64,000 bases of DNA from Marinomonas balearica (lineage in GTDB: Bacteria; Pseudomonadota; Gammaproteobacteria; Pseudomonadales; Marinomonadaceae). Below, piece after piece: positions 18,275 through 27,050 of the stretch. The notes under the pieces were generated by a model. It saw nothing but the letters and a program-made list of their open reading frames with translations, was not told the DNA's origin and searched no databases. Position 1 is the stretch's first letter. Every line of letters starts with the position of its first letter. The stretch spans positions 609,823 to 673,822 of the forward strand of contig NZ_SNXC01000009.1 of the NCBI RefSeq assembly GCF_004362145.1, written 5' to 3'. A program made the position numbers and the translations under genes.

Positions 18275-19333
18275 TTATGTGCATGTGTGTTTTGTAGTTT
18301 GTTTGCGAACAAGCTCTATTGCTTCTAATAATATATCGATCTTAGCGTCGGTTTTGTGACCGTTCTCAGAAAGGTAGCGTCTAAATTGCTTCCCTCCAGG
18401 TAATCCGTGGAAAATACCCAGAATATGGCGAGTCAAATGCATAAGTCGCTCACCCTTTGCGAGCTGATCTTCTACATAAGGAACAAACCTTTCCAACGCC
18501 TCAAATCGATCATTAACACAGGGCTCAGAGTGATAAATCTTTGAATCAACCTCGCTGAGGATCCATGGATTGTTATACGCCTCTCGTCCCATCATAACAC
18601 CGTCTACATGAGCTAAGTGGGAAACGCTCTCATCAATTGTCTTAATGCCACCATTAATTATGATTTCAAGGCTTGGGAAATCTTTCTTTAATTGATAGAC
18701 ATAATCGTACTTTAGAGGTGGAATTTCACGGTTTTCTTTAGGACTTAACCCCTGCAAAATAGCATTTCTGGCGTGTACGATAAATGTACTGATGCCTGTT
18801 TCTGCAACGGTTCCCACGAAATCTCTTAAAATACTGTATTCTTGCTGATCGTCTAGCCCAATACGATGTTTAATCGTAACAGGGATGGAGGTTGCGTCTT
18901 GCATTGCTTTTAATATATCGACTACTTTATCAGGGTAGGCCATTAAGCATGCCCCGATTAGACTGTTCTGAACGCGGTCGCTAGGGCAGCCTACGTTGAG
19001 GTTTACCTCATCATAGTTAAACGTTTCCGCTATCTTAGCGCACTTCGCCAAAGCAACCGCATCCGAGCCTCCGAGCTGCAACGCGATAGGGTGTTCGCAT
19101 TCATCGTACCTTAAAAAGCGCTCAGGATTATCGCCTTGCAAGATCGCCCCAGTCGTTACCATCTCGGTATAAAGTAACGTATTTTGGGTAAGCGTACGCG
19201 CAAAGACCCTGTAATCGCGAGTTGTCCAATCCAGCATGGGCGCAACGGAGAATCGTCTGTCTATTGAACCTTTTGATTTTAAAGGCTCTGAGCAGTTTTT
19301 AGTGTCGGTATCTAATAGCATTAATAAGGTCAA
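18275..19333 (-). CDS. dusA: tRNA-dihydrouridine synthase A
   Basis: About 352 aa. FMN-dependent Dus signatures: RRFSVAPMLDWTTRDYR near the N-terminus, the catalytic Cys in LNVGCPSDRVQN, KHRIGLDD, and GVMMGREAYNNPWIL. Reduces U20/U20a in the tRNA D-loop. Start could be the ATG at 19333 or at 19321. The 5' end of dusA is a known integration hotspot for prophages and islands, and an integrase relic sits directly upstream here. Confidence 0.95.
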   Translation of the reverse strand: MTLLMLLDTDTKNCSEPLKSKGSIDRRFSVAPMLDWTTRDYRVFARTLTQNTLLYTEMVTTGAILQGDNPERFLRYDECEHPIALQLGGSDAVALAKCAKIAETFNYDEVNLNVGCPSDRVQNSLIGACLMAYPDKVVDILKAMQDATSIPVTIKHRIGLDDQQEYSILRDFVGTVAETGISTFIVHARNAILQGLSPKENREIPPLKYDYVYQLKKDFPSLEIIINGGIKTIDESVSHLAHVDGVMMGREAYNNPWILSEVDSKIYHSEPCVNDRFEALERFVPYVEDQLAKGERLMHLTRHILGIFHGLPGGKQFRRYLSENGHKTDAKIDILLEAIELVRKQTTKHTCT

Positions 19334-19502
19334 ATTGGGTGGTATATGGGTAACTTCAGGCGTAAGTCGCTAACGGAGTGCTAAAAGTAGATCTTAAGCA
19401 CCGTTTTGTGTCTTGAGAGCGCCTTCAAATATATTGCTTTATTATGTCATAAAATTACAGGACGAAGCGACGCTTTTCCTATTTGTATTTGAGTAGGTTC
19501 TG
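19334..19502. other. Junction between dusA and accessory island
   Basis: Non-coding stretch upstream of dusA that should hold its promoter and, if the island used dusA, an attachment site. No repeated copy of the dusA 5' sequence was spotted by eye at the far side of the island. Confidence 0.4.
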
Positions 19503-19831
19503 AAACCGGCTCCCGATCACCCAACACGCTTACGACCTCCTACACACATTGCCAAAGCGCGGCGACTATATCTTCAAACCCTATGTCATACACACATTAG
19601 AGCGCTGGCATCAAATTCATCAGCCACGACATACGCAAACTCGCCCGAGACTGCTGGCAAGACATGGGCATCGACTGGGTCATAGGGGAAATGCTACTCA
19701 ACCACGAACGGGATGGGTTGGATAAAAGGTACATGCACGCCCATTCCAGAGAACAGATGAAAAGGGCGTTGGGGGAGTGGGGGGGTTGGTGTTTTCACAG
19801 TGAAATGGTTATATTTGAGTCAATATTATGA
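19503..19831 (+). pseudogene. Tyrosine recombinase (P4-type integrase) C-terminal relic
   Basis: Two adjacent reading frames together give the C-terminal catalytic part of a tyrosine integrase. The first (about 19504-19600) reads ...ITQHAYDLLHTLPKRGDYIF..., the second (about 19616-19831) FISHDIRKLARDCWQDMG...EMLLNHER...KRYMHAH, with the catalytic HxxR and the late Tyr. A frameshift/stop near 19598-19615 separates them and the N-terminal two thirds is absent. The gene is dead but marks the edge of a mobile island beside dusA. Confidence 0.8.
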
Positions 19832-19892
19832 AAATTTTAAAGTATACTGTACATATATACAGCTTTATTTTATTCTGAAAAAGGAGGTTCAG

Positions 19893-21068
19893 TTGGTATT
19901 AGGTTCAGTAAAGCCAAGAGAGCAAGCGGGTAGAAATACATACGATCGTTTCAGAGCTCAGACTCGTTCCGCAGCTATTGCAGCTCTTGCTATATTAGAA
20001 GGTGATGTAGATAGAGTTTACTGTGACTTGCATGATGATTTTGTTGTCCGGTATAAACTAAGTAACGGGTATAAATATTGTTTTTTTCAAGTTAAGACTA
20101 AGGAAAAATCTAATTATAATTGGACGATCAATGATCTTTTTGGTATTTCAACGAAAAAAACGAAAAAAACAAAAGACCCTATTTCTGTTATAAAGAGTAT
20201 AAAAGATAGCTATGCTGGGAAAATGTTTTTGCATACTGTAAATTTTCCTAATAGCTGTTCTGAAATAGTATTTCAAACAAATATCACTGTTGATGAAAAA
20301 AGTGAAGAGTTTATAAATAATATAATTTCTGGAAATTTTTCAGAAAAAAATGAAAATACTTTGCTTGATAGTTTCAATGAAGTTGTTGGAAGTGCTTATG
20401 ACGATTTATCACCTAAAGATATAAAAAAATGCCTATCTAAATTAAAAATCCAACAAGATGTTCAATATATTAAAAGTAAAGATCATAGGTTTTCTTCATA
20501 TGCAATTGAACATATATATAAATATAGTGAAATAGATCTTTCCAGAGCAGAGCGAGAAATAATCGTTTTGAAATTATTGGATTTAGTTTCCAAAAAATCT
20601 TCGGGTGTGATTTCTAATTATAATGAAAGTACAATAGAAACTGAATCTGCAATATCTATAAATGATTTATTAAATGTTTTAAGTATTTCGAAAGCAGCAT
20701 ATGAGCTTTTGAAAGTTAATGGCGATGAAGCAGCTATAAAAAGTGTATCGATAATTCAACGAGCGCTTAATAGTACAAATGCAGATTCTGATCAAATTAT
20801 GTTTTGTGCAAAATGCAAAGTTTCATGGGATGCTTGGTGGCTTCGAAACAGAAATAACTTACCAGAATATAAATTGATGTCTATTAGAGATAAAGTCAAT
20901 AAAACATTGAAAAGTGTTGTTAGCTTTAATGAAGTTGATTTTGATGAAATGATAAAAAATCTTGAAAGTCTTAAAGACGAACTTGAATCTAATGTATTAT
21001 TATTTGATTTAAGCATGGAAGAACTTATCGGAGCTTTTTTTTCAGAGCTAAGTAAGGTGATTAAATGA
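19893..21068 (+). CDS. DUF4297/Cap4-like nuclease component of ABC-three-component system
   Basis: 391 aa from a TTG at 19893, which has a strong AAAGGAGG site 5-6 nt upstream; the upstream GTG at 19800 lies in the integrase relic. The N-terminus matches DUF4297 (dsDNA endonuclease domain of CBASS Cap4): REQAGRNTYDRFRAQ, a conserved DDFVV and a YCFFQVKTK core that fits the PD-(D/E)xK pattern. The rest (about 100-391) is unrecognised and Lys/Asn-rich. It overlaps the next gene by 4 bp. Likely the effector that cuts DNA when the ATPase senses infection (inference). Confidence 0.78.
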   Translation: MVLGSVKPREQAGRNTYDRFRAQTRSAAIAALAILEGDVDRVYCDLHDDFVVRYKLSNGYKYCFFQVKTKEKSNYNWTINDLFGISTKKTKKTKDPISVIKSIKDSYAGKMFLHTVNFPNSCSEIVFQTNITVDEKSEEFINNIISGNFSEKNENTLLDSFNEVVGSAYDDLSPKDIKKCLSKLKIQQDVQYIKSKDHRFSSYAIEHIYKYSEIDLSRAEREIIVLKLLDLVSKKSSGVISNYNESTIETESAISINDLLNVLSISKAAYELLKVNGDEAAIKSVSIIQRALNSTNADSDQIMFCAKCKVSWDAWWLRNRNNLPEYKLMSIRDKVNKTLKSVVSFNEVDFDEMIKNLESLKDELESNVLLFDLSMEELIGAFFSELSKVIK

Positions 21069-21547
21069 ATTATGATGTTTTTAAAGACAGTTTGAAGAAA
21101 AATCCAATTACCTTAGAAGTCGGTGATTTTTCTGAAGATAAAAAAAACACTTTAGATAATGAAGCACTTTTTCAGCTTCCTTTTATTGCTATGACTATTT
21201 TGATGATATCAAAGGGAATGTCGAAGCCTTTAGTCTCTGAACTAGGTAGACTTGTAGGTGAATGTCTTGAACAATCAATGCCAGCTTTTAAAAAATCTAA
21301 TCAACACATTGCTTGGTCTGCAAATCTTAGAGTTAGAACAGTTAAAGCTATGAGCTTTTTAGAAATGGCTGATCTAATAGAGATTGAAAATATAAATGGT
21401 AAGGTTAGAATCACTGATTTAGGGAAAAAGGTTATTTCTAGGGCACTTGAAGATGAATATTCTTACCTCTATTGTACTTTAAATAATATAGCAAGGAACT
21501 ACAGGAATATTAATAAAGCTAGTAAATTAGAGCTGAGGTTAAATTGA
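21065..21547 (+). CDS. Middle component of ABC-three-component system (winged-helix-like)
   Basis: 160 aa, overlapping both neighbours by 4 bp, so the three genes are translationally coupled. Helical, with a C-terminal wHTH-like stretch (LRVRTVKAMSFLEMADLIEI...GKVRITDLGKKV). Small winged-helix adaptor proteins in this position are named middle components (MC) of ABC-3C systems. No catalytic motif. AT-rich codon use shared with the flanking genes. Confidence 0.7.
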   Translation: MNYDVFKDSLKKNPITLEVGDFSEDKKNTLDNEALFQLPFIAMTILMISKGMSKPLVSELGRLVGECLEQSMPAFKKSNQHIAWSANLRVRTVKAMSFLEMADLIEIENINGKVRITDLGKKVISRALEDEYSYLYCTLNNIARNYRNINKASKLELRLN

Positions 21548-23301
21548 AATTTTTAAAATTAAAAATAGATTCAAAAGGACGTGAAGGTCTAGAGACTGAA
21601 GATCTAATCTTTGGCGATCATTTTACTCAGCTACACGGTCCAACTGGGACAGGTAAGACTCCATTAGTAAGATCTATTGCTTATTGTTTAGGGTGTTCTG
21701 TTAAATTTAGGCAAGAAGTTTATGATAGATGTAATTCTGCTAATCTTACCTTCAGTGTTTTAGGTGAAATCTATAAAGTAAAACGTTTTTATATAAAAGG
21801 TAAGAAGTTTGAATTGGAATTGACCGATCCTTCTGGAAAAATAATACCATTTTACGAAGAGAAAACTTATTCAGATTTTTTATTTGATTTGTTAGGGATA
21901 AAAAATCGGGATCTCATTTCAAATTCAGGTGAGAAAGTAGTTGGTTATATTTCAACAGTGTTGCCTCTTTTTTATGTGAATCAAGATGAGGGTTATTCAT
22001 CAGTTTATAAGAGTGAATCTTCTTTTATAAGAGACCAATTTTCAGAGATGATCAGGTTGTCTTTTTCTCTTCCTGAAAAAAACTCCTTCAATATTAAGAA
22101 AAATAAAATTCAAGCAAATAAAAAGTTAGAAGCTTTGGATTTGCTTGTTTCAGAAAAAAAGAATAGGTTAGATATTCTAATTGAAACTGTTGGAATAACT
22201 AGAGAGTCATCATCCTTAGAAAATGAGATAGAAAAGTTAGAAGTTGAACTTGAGCGAGTCAGCAATGTTAATTCAAGTAGTGAAGATACACTTACTGCGA
22301 TTGATCAAATGTTACATGCTAAAAAGACTAGGGCTAGAGAAGTTCTTAATCAGCTTAATTCAGTTAAAAATAGAAGATATGGCTTTCAACAGATTGTTGA
22401 AGATATAAATACTGAAATTGAAACACTAAGCCTTAATGAGGAAGCTCGTAGAGTATTTATGTCATTTGGAGATGTATGCTCTAGTGCTGGTTGTCAGCTT
22501 TTTTCTAAAAGCTCTGATTCATACGCTAAAAATCTCTTGTATTTAAAGGACCAAATTAAAGATTTAAAAAATAATGATATACATGATGATAGTCTTGAAA
22601 AATCCTTATCTACAGAGCTGAAAATTATAGAAAAGGATGTGGTTGAATTAGAAAATGAAAAAACTAAACAAATTGAAGGTTCAAAGGATAAGATTGATTT
22701 CAAAATAATTTCAGATTTAAAGTTAGAACTTTTTAAGTTACATTCTGAGTTGTTTGATTCCAATAAAGTTAAAGGTTCTGAAAATCAATATATTGAAGTG
22801 TTAAATAGAAGGGATGAAGCATTAAATGCATTAGAAGCTTTTAAAACAGATGGAAAAGTTGACCTTCGTTTAGCTGAACTAAAGAAAAATTTAAGATTGC
22901 TTTTTATAGATTGGTTAGGCCAGCTCGAAACATCTAACATTAGTCATGATGTTACGTTTAAAAATGATTTTGAACCAGTACTGGGGGAAGAATCAGTAAG
23001 CCAACTTTCTGGGAGTACTGGATCTAGAACTGTTTTAGCATTTCATGCCGCATTGCTAGAAATGGCAGCGACTAGATCACCTTTTAATTTTCTTATATTG
23101 GACGCTCCGAAACAACATGAAACCGAAAATGTTGATTTAGATCGATATATGTTAAGACTTAAAGAAATTTGTAAGGAATATAATTTGCAGGTGATATTTT
23201 CTGCAACCGAATATGAGTATAAAGGCGACAGTCAAGATGTAGAGTGGAAGCCAAAATATCTTGTAGGTAAAAAAGAAATGTTTATGAGGAAACCGATTTA
23301 A
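21544..23301 (+). CDS. SMC/Rad50-like ATPase of ABC-three-component system (DUF3732-like)
   Basis: 585 aa. Walker A GPTGTGKTPLVRS (about residues 37-49); two coiled-coil arms (about 175-270 and 320-440) around a Cys pair (VCSSAGCQL, about 315) like a zinc-hook apex; ABC signature-like QLSGSTGSRT (about 483); Walker B FLILDAPKQHE (about 517). The DAPKQ form, rather than DEP, is typical of DUF3732 ATPases. TTG start coupled to the previous gene. Probably the sensor/motor that controls the nuclease. Confidence 0.8.
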   Translation: MKFLKLKIDSKGREGLETEDLIFGDHFTQLHGPTGTGKTPLVRSIAYCLGCSVKFRQEVYDRCNSANLTFSVLGEIYKVKRFYIKGKKFELELTDPSGKIIPFYEEKTYSDFLFDLLGIKNRDLISNSGEKVVGYISTVLPLFYVNQDEGYSSVYKSESSFIRDQFSEMIRLSFSLPEKNSFNIKKNKIQANKKLEALDLLVSEKKNRLDILIETVGITRESSSLENEIEKLEVELERVSNVNSSSEDTLTAIDQMLHAKKTRAREVLNQLNSVKNRRYGFQQIVEDINTEIETLSLNEEARRVFMSFGDVCSSAGCQLFSKSSDSYAKNLLYLKDQIKDLKNNDIHDDSLEKSLSTELKIIEKDVVELENEKTKQIEGSKDKIDFKIISDLKLELFKLHSELFDSNKVKGSENQYIEVLNRRDEALNALEAFKTDGKVDLRLAELKKNLRLLFIDWLGQLETSNISHDVTFKNDFEPVLGEESVSQLSGSTGSRTVLAFHAALLEMAATRSPFNFLILDAPKQHETENVDLDRYMLRLKEICKEYNLQVIFSATEYEYKGDSQDVEWKPKYLVGKKEMFMRKPI

Positions 23302-23366
23302 TTTTTCTTATACATTTACTTTCTTATCTATTCAGTTGACCTCTCTCCCTTCCTGATCTACTATTT

Positions 23367-23394
23367 CCCGACACTGGCAAAATCCAGTGTCGGG
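23367..23394. repeat. Perfect 11-bp hairpin downstream of the conflict system
   Basis: CCCGACACTGG / CCAGTGTCGGG with a CAAAAT loop, 66 bp after the ATPase stop. No T-tract follows, so it is not a classic terminator. Confidence 0.7.
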
Positions 23395-23425
23395 ATTGAG
23401 ACCCCGTTTTACAACAGCGGCCTAG

Positions 23426-23447
23426 AACACGCTCCGCGTGTTTTTTT
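23426..23447 (+). terminator. Rho-independent terminator
   Basis: 7-bp stem AACACGC / GCGTGTT, loop TCC, followed by seven further or overlapping T residues. Probably ends the conflict-system transcript. Confidence 0.8.
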
Positions 23448-23617
23448 GTGGCCGAAATCCGCCTGTTATGGTGGGTCTATTTTGGGCTAGCTTTGGCTAG
23501 GCCGTTCCGACGGGCGGTTGTACTAACCTGATTTAAGTCCACCACCTTAATTGAGATTAGTACCTCTCTAGGGTGGTCAAACTTCGACCGTAGGTGGCCA
23601 ATGATGGCAATCACTTA

Positions 23618-24142
23618 ATGATTGCTTCAAAAGACATCCGCACACTCGACGGATTGTATTCCATTAATGATCTTCATAAAGCGGCTGGCTCAGAATCGCG
23701 CCATTTACCCGCTCAGTTCCTAAGAAACCAATAAACAAAAGAATTAATAGCTGAAATTGATATCTATGCTAACTCGCATAGTTTAGCGCTAAATAAAAAT
23801 CTGGGTAGAAGTGGCGGCACTTGGGTGTGCAAAGAGTTGGTTTACGTTTACGCCATGTGGATCAGTCCTAAGTTCAACCTAGAAGTGATTCGCGCCTTCG
23901 ACCAAGCTCAAACAGAACAACCGCCAGAACCCACCCAGCAAAGTTTACCCGCACCGATCCAAGACGACGAAAAACTCAAACTCATTAACGACGTTGCCAA
24001 ATCTTTAGGCATTACCGAAAGCATCGCTGTCGTCTCCGCTACCGACATCATGGCCATGATCCAAACCAACCCCGCATGGGTCGACCAAACCATTGAACGC
24101 GTGAAAACCGCAACGGGTCGGGGTTTTGGTGATGGGATATAA
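23618..24142 (+). pseudogene. KilA-N domain phage protein, interrupted by in-frame stop
   Basis: From the ATG at 23618 the frame reads a KilA-N start (IRTLDGLYSINDLHKAAGSE...FLRNQ), hits TAA at 23732-23734, and continues in the same frame with KELIAEI, GGTWVCKELVYVYAMWISP and FNLEVIRAFD, the rest of the domain, then a Pro/Gln linker and a C-terminal helical part. A GTG at 23825 could express the 105-aa C-terminal part alone. KilA-N proteins are common phage/satellite DNA-binding proteins. The single stop suggests recent decay, or a sequencing error. Confidence 0.82.
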
Positions 24143-24182
24143 CAAAACTTTTTCTTGAGCGAATGTGATAGTTATCGTTATG

Positions 24183-24198
24183 CTGTATGGATATACAG
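24183..24198 (+). promoter_or_regulatory. LexA box (SOS operator) of umuDC
   Basis: CTGT-N8-ACAG (CTGTATGGATATACAG), the gammaproteobacterial LexA consensus, 15 bp upstream of the umuD ATG. Strong support for SOS control of umuDC. Confidence 0.92.
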
Positions 24199-24213
24199 TA
24201 TTTGGTGTTTGCT

Positions 24214-24657
24214 ATGCGTGTTACTTACCTTGGGTCGGCGGAATCGTCGGCTTTTTTGTCTTCGAACAAAATGCAGATTCCGCTTTATGTCGAGTCTGTG
24301 TCTGCCGGGTTTCCGTCTCCAGCACAGGATTTTGTTGAGCGTACGCTTGATTTAAACGAGTTGTGCATTCAACACCCCAGTGCAACGTTTTTTGTACGTG
24401 CTCAGGGGGATTCGATGATAGAAGCGGGGATTCATTGCGGGGATGTTCTGGTGGTCGATCGCTCGCTAACGTCTAAACATGGCGACATCGTTATTGCGTG
24501 TGTGCATGGGGAAATGACTGTTAAGGTATTGGAGTTAATGCCTGCTGTCGCGCTGCGACCACGTAATAAAGCGTACCCTGTTATCCCTATCTCGGAAGAA
24601 AGCGGTTTAGAGGTGTTTGGTGTTGTCACTGGAGTCGTGCGTAAGATAGAACGATGA
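24214..24657 (+). CDS. umuD: UmuD, DNA polymerase V accessory subunit (LexA-like autoprotease)
   Basis: 147 aa from the ATG at 24214; the ATG at 24187 lies inside the LexA box and is rejected. RecA-stimulated cleavage site Ala-Gly in VSAGFPSPA; catalytic Ser in GDSMIE; catalytic Lys in EMTVKVL. After self-cleavage UmuD' joins UmuC as Pol V. Overlaps umuC by 4 bp. Confidence 0.95.
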   Translation: MRVTYLGSAESSAFLSSNKMQIPLYVESVSAGFPSPAQDFVERTLDLNELCIQHPSATFFVRAQGDSMIEAGIHCGDVLVVDRSLTSKHGDIVIACVHGEMTVKVLELMPAVALRPRNKAYPVIPISEESGLEVFGVVTGVVRKIER

Positions 24658-25925
24658 GCACGGTCTTTGCGTTGGTTGATTGTAATAACTTCTATGCAAG
24701 CTGCGAGAAGTTGTTCCGCCCAGATCTAAAATACAAACCCGTTGCGGTGCTGTCGAATAATGACGGTTGCATTGTCGCGCGCTCAAAAGAGGTAAAAGCG
24801 CTCGGTATTAAAATGGGCGTGCCCGTCTTTAAGATTCGAGACGAGATCGAAAAGTACGGTATTGTCTGTTTCTCGTCGAATTATGCGCTGTATGCGGATC
24901 TATCAAATAGGGTAATGACGCTATTAGAAGAGGAGGCGCCGCGTGTTGAGGTGTATTCGATTGATGAGGCGTTTATGGATTTATCAGGCATTGAAACCGC
25001 GATAGATTACGAAGCCTTTGCTCGTCGCGTAAAACATAAGATTGATACATGGACAGGCATTGCGGTTGGTATCGGCATTGCGCCCACTAAAACACTTGCC
25101 AAGCTTGCTAACTATGCCGCCAAAAAGTACACCGCAACGGGTGGTGTGGTGGATTTAATGGAGGCAGAGCGACAAAGAAAACTCATGGCATTGGTTGAGG
25201 TCGGAGACGTGTGGGGTGTCGGTCGTCGAATCTCTGAGAAGTTGAGAGCGCTAGGCATTCACACTGCGTTGGATCTCGCAGACAGCGACCCGAAATCACT
25301 TCGGAGTGAGTTCTCTGTTGTGTTGGAGCGCACGATCCGTGAATTGAATGGCGTGTCGTGTCTTGAGCTTGAAAGCGTTGCCCCCACTAAAAAGCAGATT
25401 GTATGCAGTCGCTCGTTTGGGAACCGAATAACGGATAAAGCCGAGCTACGAGAAGCTATTGCCAAATACACGACCCGCGCGGCGGAAAAGCTAAGAGGAG
25501 AGAAGCGGCTTGCAAGAGTGGTGCAGGTGTTTATTCGGACTGGTGTGTTTAACCCGAATGATCCAAGGTATTCCAATTCGTTAAGCGTTGAACTCCCAAA
25601 CCCGACGGACGATACGAGAGACCTGCTAGAAGCCACCGATGTTCTCTTTCGGCGAATTTTCAAAGCGGGGTTTCGTTACGCAAAAGCAGGCGTAATGCTT
25701 AGTGACTTTTACGAACACGGCACCTTTCAGGCTGATTTATTTCGTTCTAACGCGCAACGCGACAATGCAAAACATCTAATGGAAGTGGTTGACCGCATCA
25801 ACCACAGCGGCCTTGGTAACGTCTTCTTCGCCGCCCAAGGCACGACACCACAATGGTCAATGAAACGCGACCATCTATCACCGGCTTATACGACTAGGTG
25901 GGAGGACTTGCCTAGGGTGAGGTGA
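24654..25925 (+). CDS. umuC: UmuC, DNA polymerase V catalytic subunit (Y family)
   Basis: 423 aa, full length against 422 in E. coli. Y-family motifs: [14 protein letters not shown] (metal Asp), [20 protein letters not shown] (catalytic D-E), [20 protein letters not shown], and a C-terminal little-finger domain with PTDDTRDLL. Performs error-prone translesion synthesis under SOS. Its base composition resembles the core genome more than the neighbouring island. Confidence 0.96.
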   Translation: MSTVFALVDCNNFYASCEKLFRPDLKYKPVAVLSNNDGCIVARSKEVKALGIKMGVPVFKIRDEIEKYGIVCFSSNYALYADLSNRVMTLLEEEAPRVEVYSIDEAFMDLSGIETAIDYEAFARRVKHKIDTWTGIAVGIGIAPTKTLAKLANYAAKKYTATGGVVDLMEAERQRKLMALVEVGDVWGVGRRISEKLRALGIHTALDLADSDPKSLRSEFSVVLERTIRELNGVSCLELESVAPTKKQIVCSRSFGNRITDKAELREAIAKYTTRAAEKLRGEKRLARVVQVFIRTGVFNPNDPRYSNSLSVELPNPTDDTRDLLEATDVLFRRIFKAGFRYAKAGVMLSDFYEHGTFQADLFRSNAQRDNAKHLMEVVDRINHSGLGNVFFAAQGTTPQWSMKRDHLSPAYTTRWEDLPRVR

Positions 25926-26188
25926 GGGGGAGAAACATTTTCTAAATGTCGCTGCTAATCGTTTTTATTGTAGTCGTTGTATTTATTAGTGCTTTAACTA
26001 ATTCAGGGTCAGCGAAATCTAACAGTCCCCATTAATAAATTCTGGCGGCACTCAAAAAAGCAGGTTGCGTGTGTGAATTGTGGTGCTACTGGGAAGGTTT
26101 GGAAAACATATATAGAGCCTGAAAAATATCCCAGCCAGTCCGTTTGTGCTTAGACCTTGTACCTCTAGTCCCTTCCGTTATCTAGTCA
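25926..26188. other. Intergenic region with possible decayed small ORFs
   Basis: Contains a 29-codon frame from the ATG at 25946 with a hydrophobic start, then in a shifted frame a Cys pair (VACVNCGATGK) and a further Cys, zinc-ribbon-like, ending at about 26153. Together they may be remains of one small membrane protein; no intact gene is claimed. Confidence 0.3.
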
Positions 26189-26518
26189 CTAAATTTTGCT
26201 CGATCTATGAACATAGTAGGTCCAATCTTGCGCGCCTATCGTGTTTAGAGCGTCGATGAACTTTTGTTCTTTCATGTGTTCGGAAAGACGATTTTTTGCC
26301 ATAAGTTTACCCATTAAACGGTGCTGGTGAGCATTCGCGATGTGAAAGCTCTGTGCGGGCGAGCCCAAATTCTGGCTGGTTTGAGGTGTGATTATCACCT
26401 CTTTGTGAAAAGCTTTGTTCGACGGGACGGCAGTATCTGCATAACTGTACGATACAGTTGAGAAAAGTATGATGGTGATCAATCTGCGAGTTGTAACTAG
26501 ATTAAGTCCGTTTTTCAT
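26189..26518 (-). CDS. Small secreted hypothetical protein
   Basis: 109 aa with a signal peptide (LITIILFSTVSYSYA-D) and a soluble, His- and Lys-containing mature part of about 80 residues ending DWTYYVHRSSKI. No family recognised. It stands alone, divergent from the Cache-GGDEF-EAL gene across a 530-bp region. The ribosome site is weak. Confidence 0.6.
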   Translation of the reverse strand: MKNGLNLVTTRRLITIILFSTVSYSYADTAVPSNKAFHKEVIITPQTSQNLGSPAQSFHIANAHQHRLMGKLMAKNRLSEHMKEQKFIDALNTIGAQDWTYYVHRSSKI

Positions 26519-27050
26519 AATGTCACTTTGTGTCTGCTGCCGCTTTAATTTTGTGGTGATCTTTGATTATTAGTGCTTAAACGGTAAAGAATTAGATCTC
26601 GTTTGTCGATTACACGGCATTACACATAGCATTAGGAGGGTGTGTCATATTTATTTAATAATGTTGTGGTAGCTTGGAAAGATGGCCGTTCTCTTTGTTC
26701 CGTCGGCCAGTATTAGATGTGTACAATACTTCTGTTCGGCCAGTTACTTAAATAAGTGGTTTTTGATTGTTGAAATCGTGATCAAGACGATGCGCTGATT
26801 GAGAATTGGTTGCTATAAAGAAATTGCAAATACGAAGCGAATAGCGTTCTCGAAATTGTTAGTGTAAGACGTTACGCAATCTAAATTTTGATCTTTACAT
26901 CAATGAGTTAAAAAAAGTTGCTGGTTTTTTGCGCTAGGGCAAGTTTTGTCTGCTTTTTGCATATTGTTTTCTTATATTTAACTTAAAGATAATACATGTG
27001 TTTAAGTGGTATGAGCTATACTTTGGAAAAACGTTTCGAGACAAGTTGTA
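26519..27050. other. 532-bp intergenic region, divergent promoters
   Basis: AT-rich, separates the secreted hypothetical gene from the Cache-GGDEF-EAL gene. No RNA, terminator or clear operator recognised; likely holds both promoters. Confidence 0.5.

Larger units (their letters stand above)
23302..23617. other. Island non-coding region with two hairpins
   Basis: 316 bp between the ATPase gene and the KilA-N pseudogene. Holds the 23367 hairpin, the 23426 terminator and a GC-richer stretch with no intact ORF; its layout (hairpin, T-run, GTGGCCG...) recalls non-coding parts of P4-like satellites, from memory only. Confidence 0.4.

Noticed and set aside
19800..19892. Start of the nuclease gene at GTG 19800
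   Set aside because: These codons lie in the integrase relic and have no ribosome site, whereas TTG 19893 follows AAAGGAGG at good spacing and matches the family N-terminus.
18275..24180. Paired attachment repeat flanking the dusA island
   Set aside because: No second copy of the dusA 5' sequence could be found by eye; the island may be too decayed, so no attL/attR is annotated.
24187..24213. umuD start at ATG 24187
   Set aside because: It overlaps the LexA box, and the added residues have no counterpart in UmuD.
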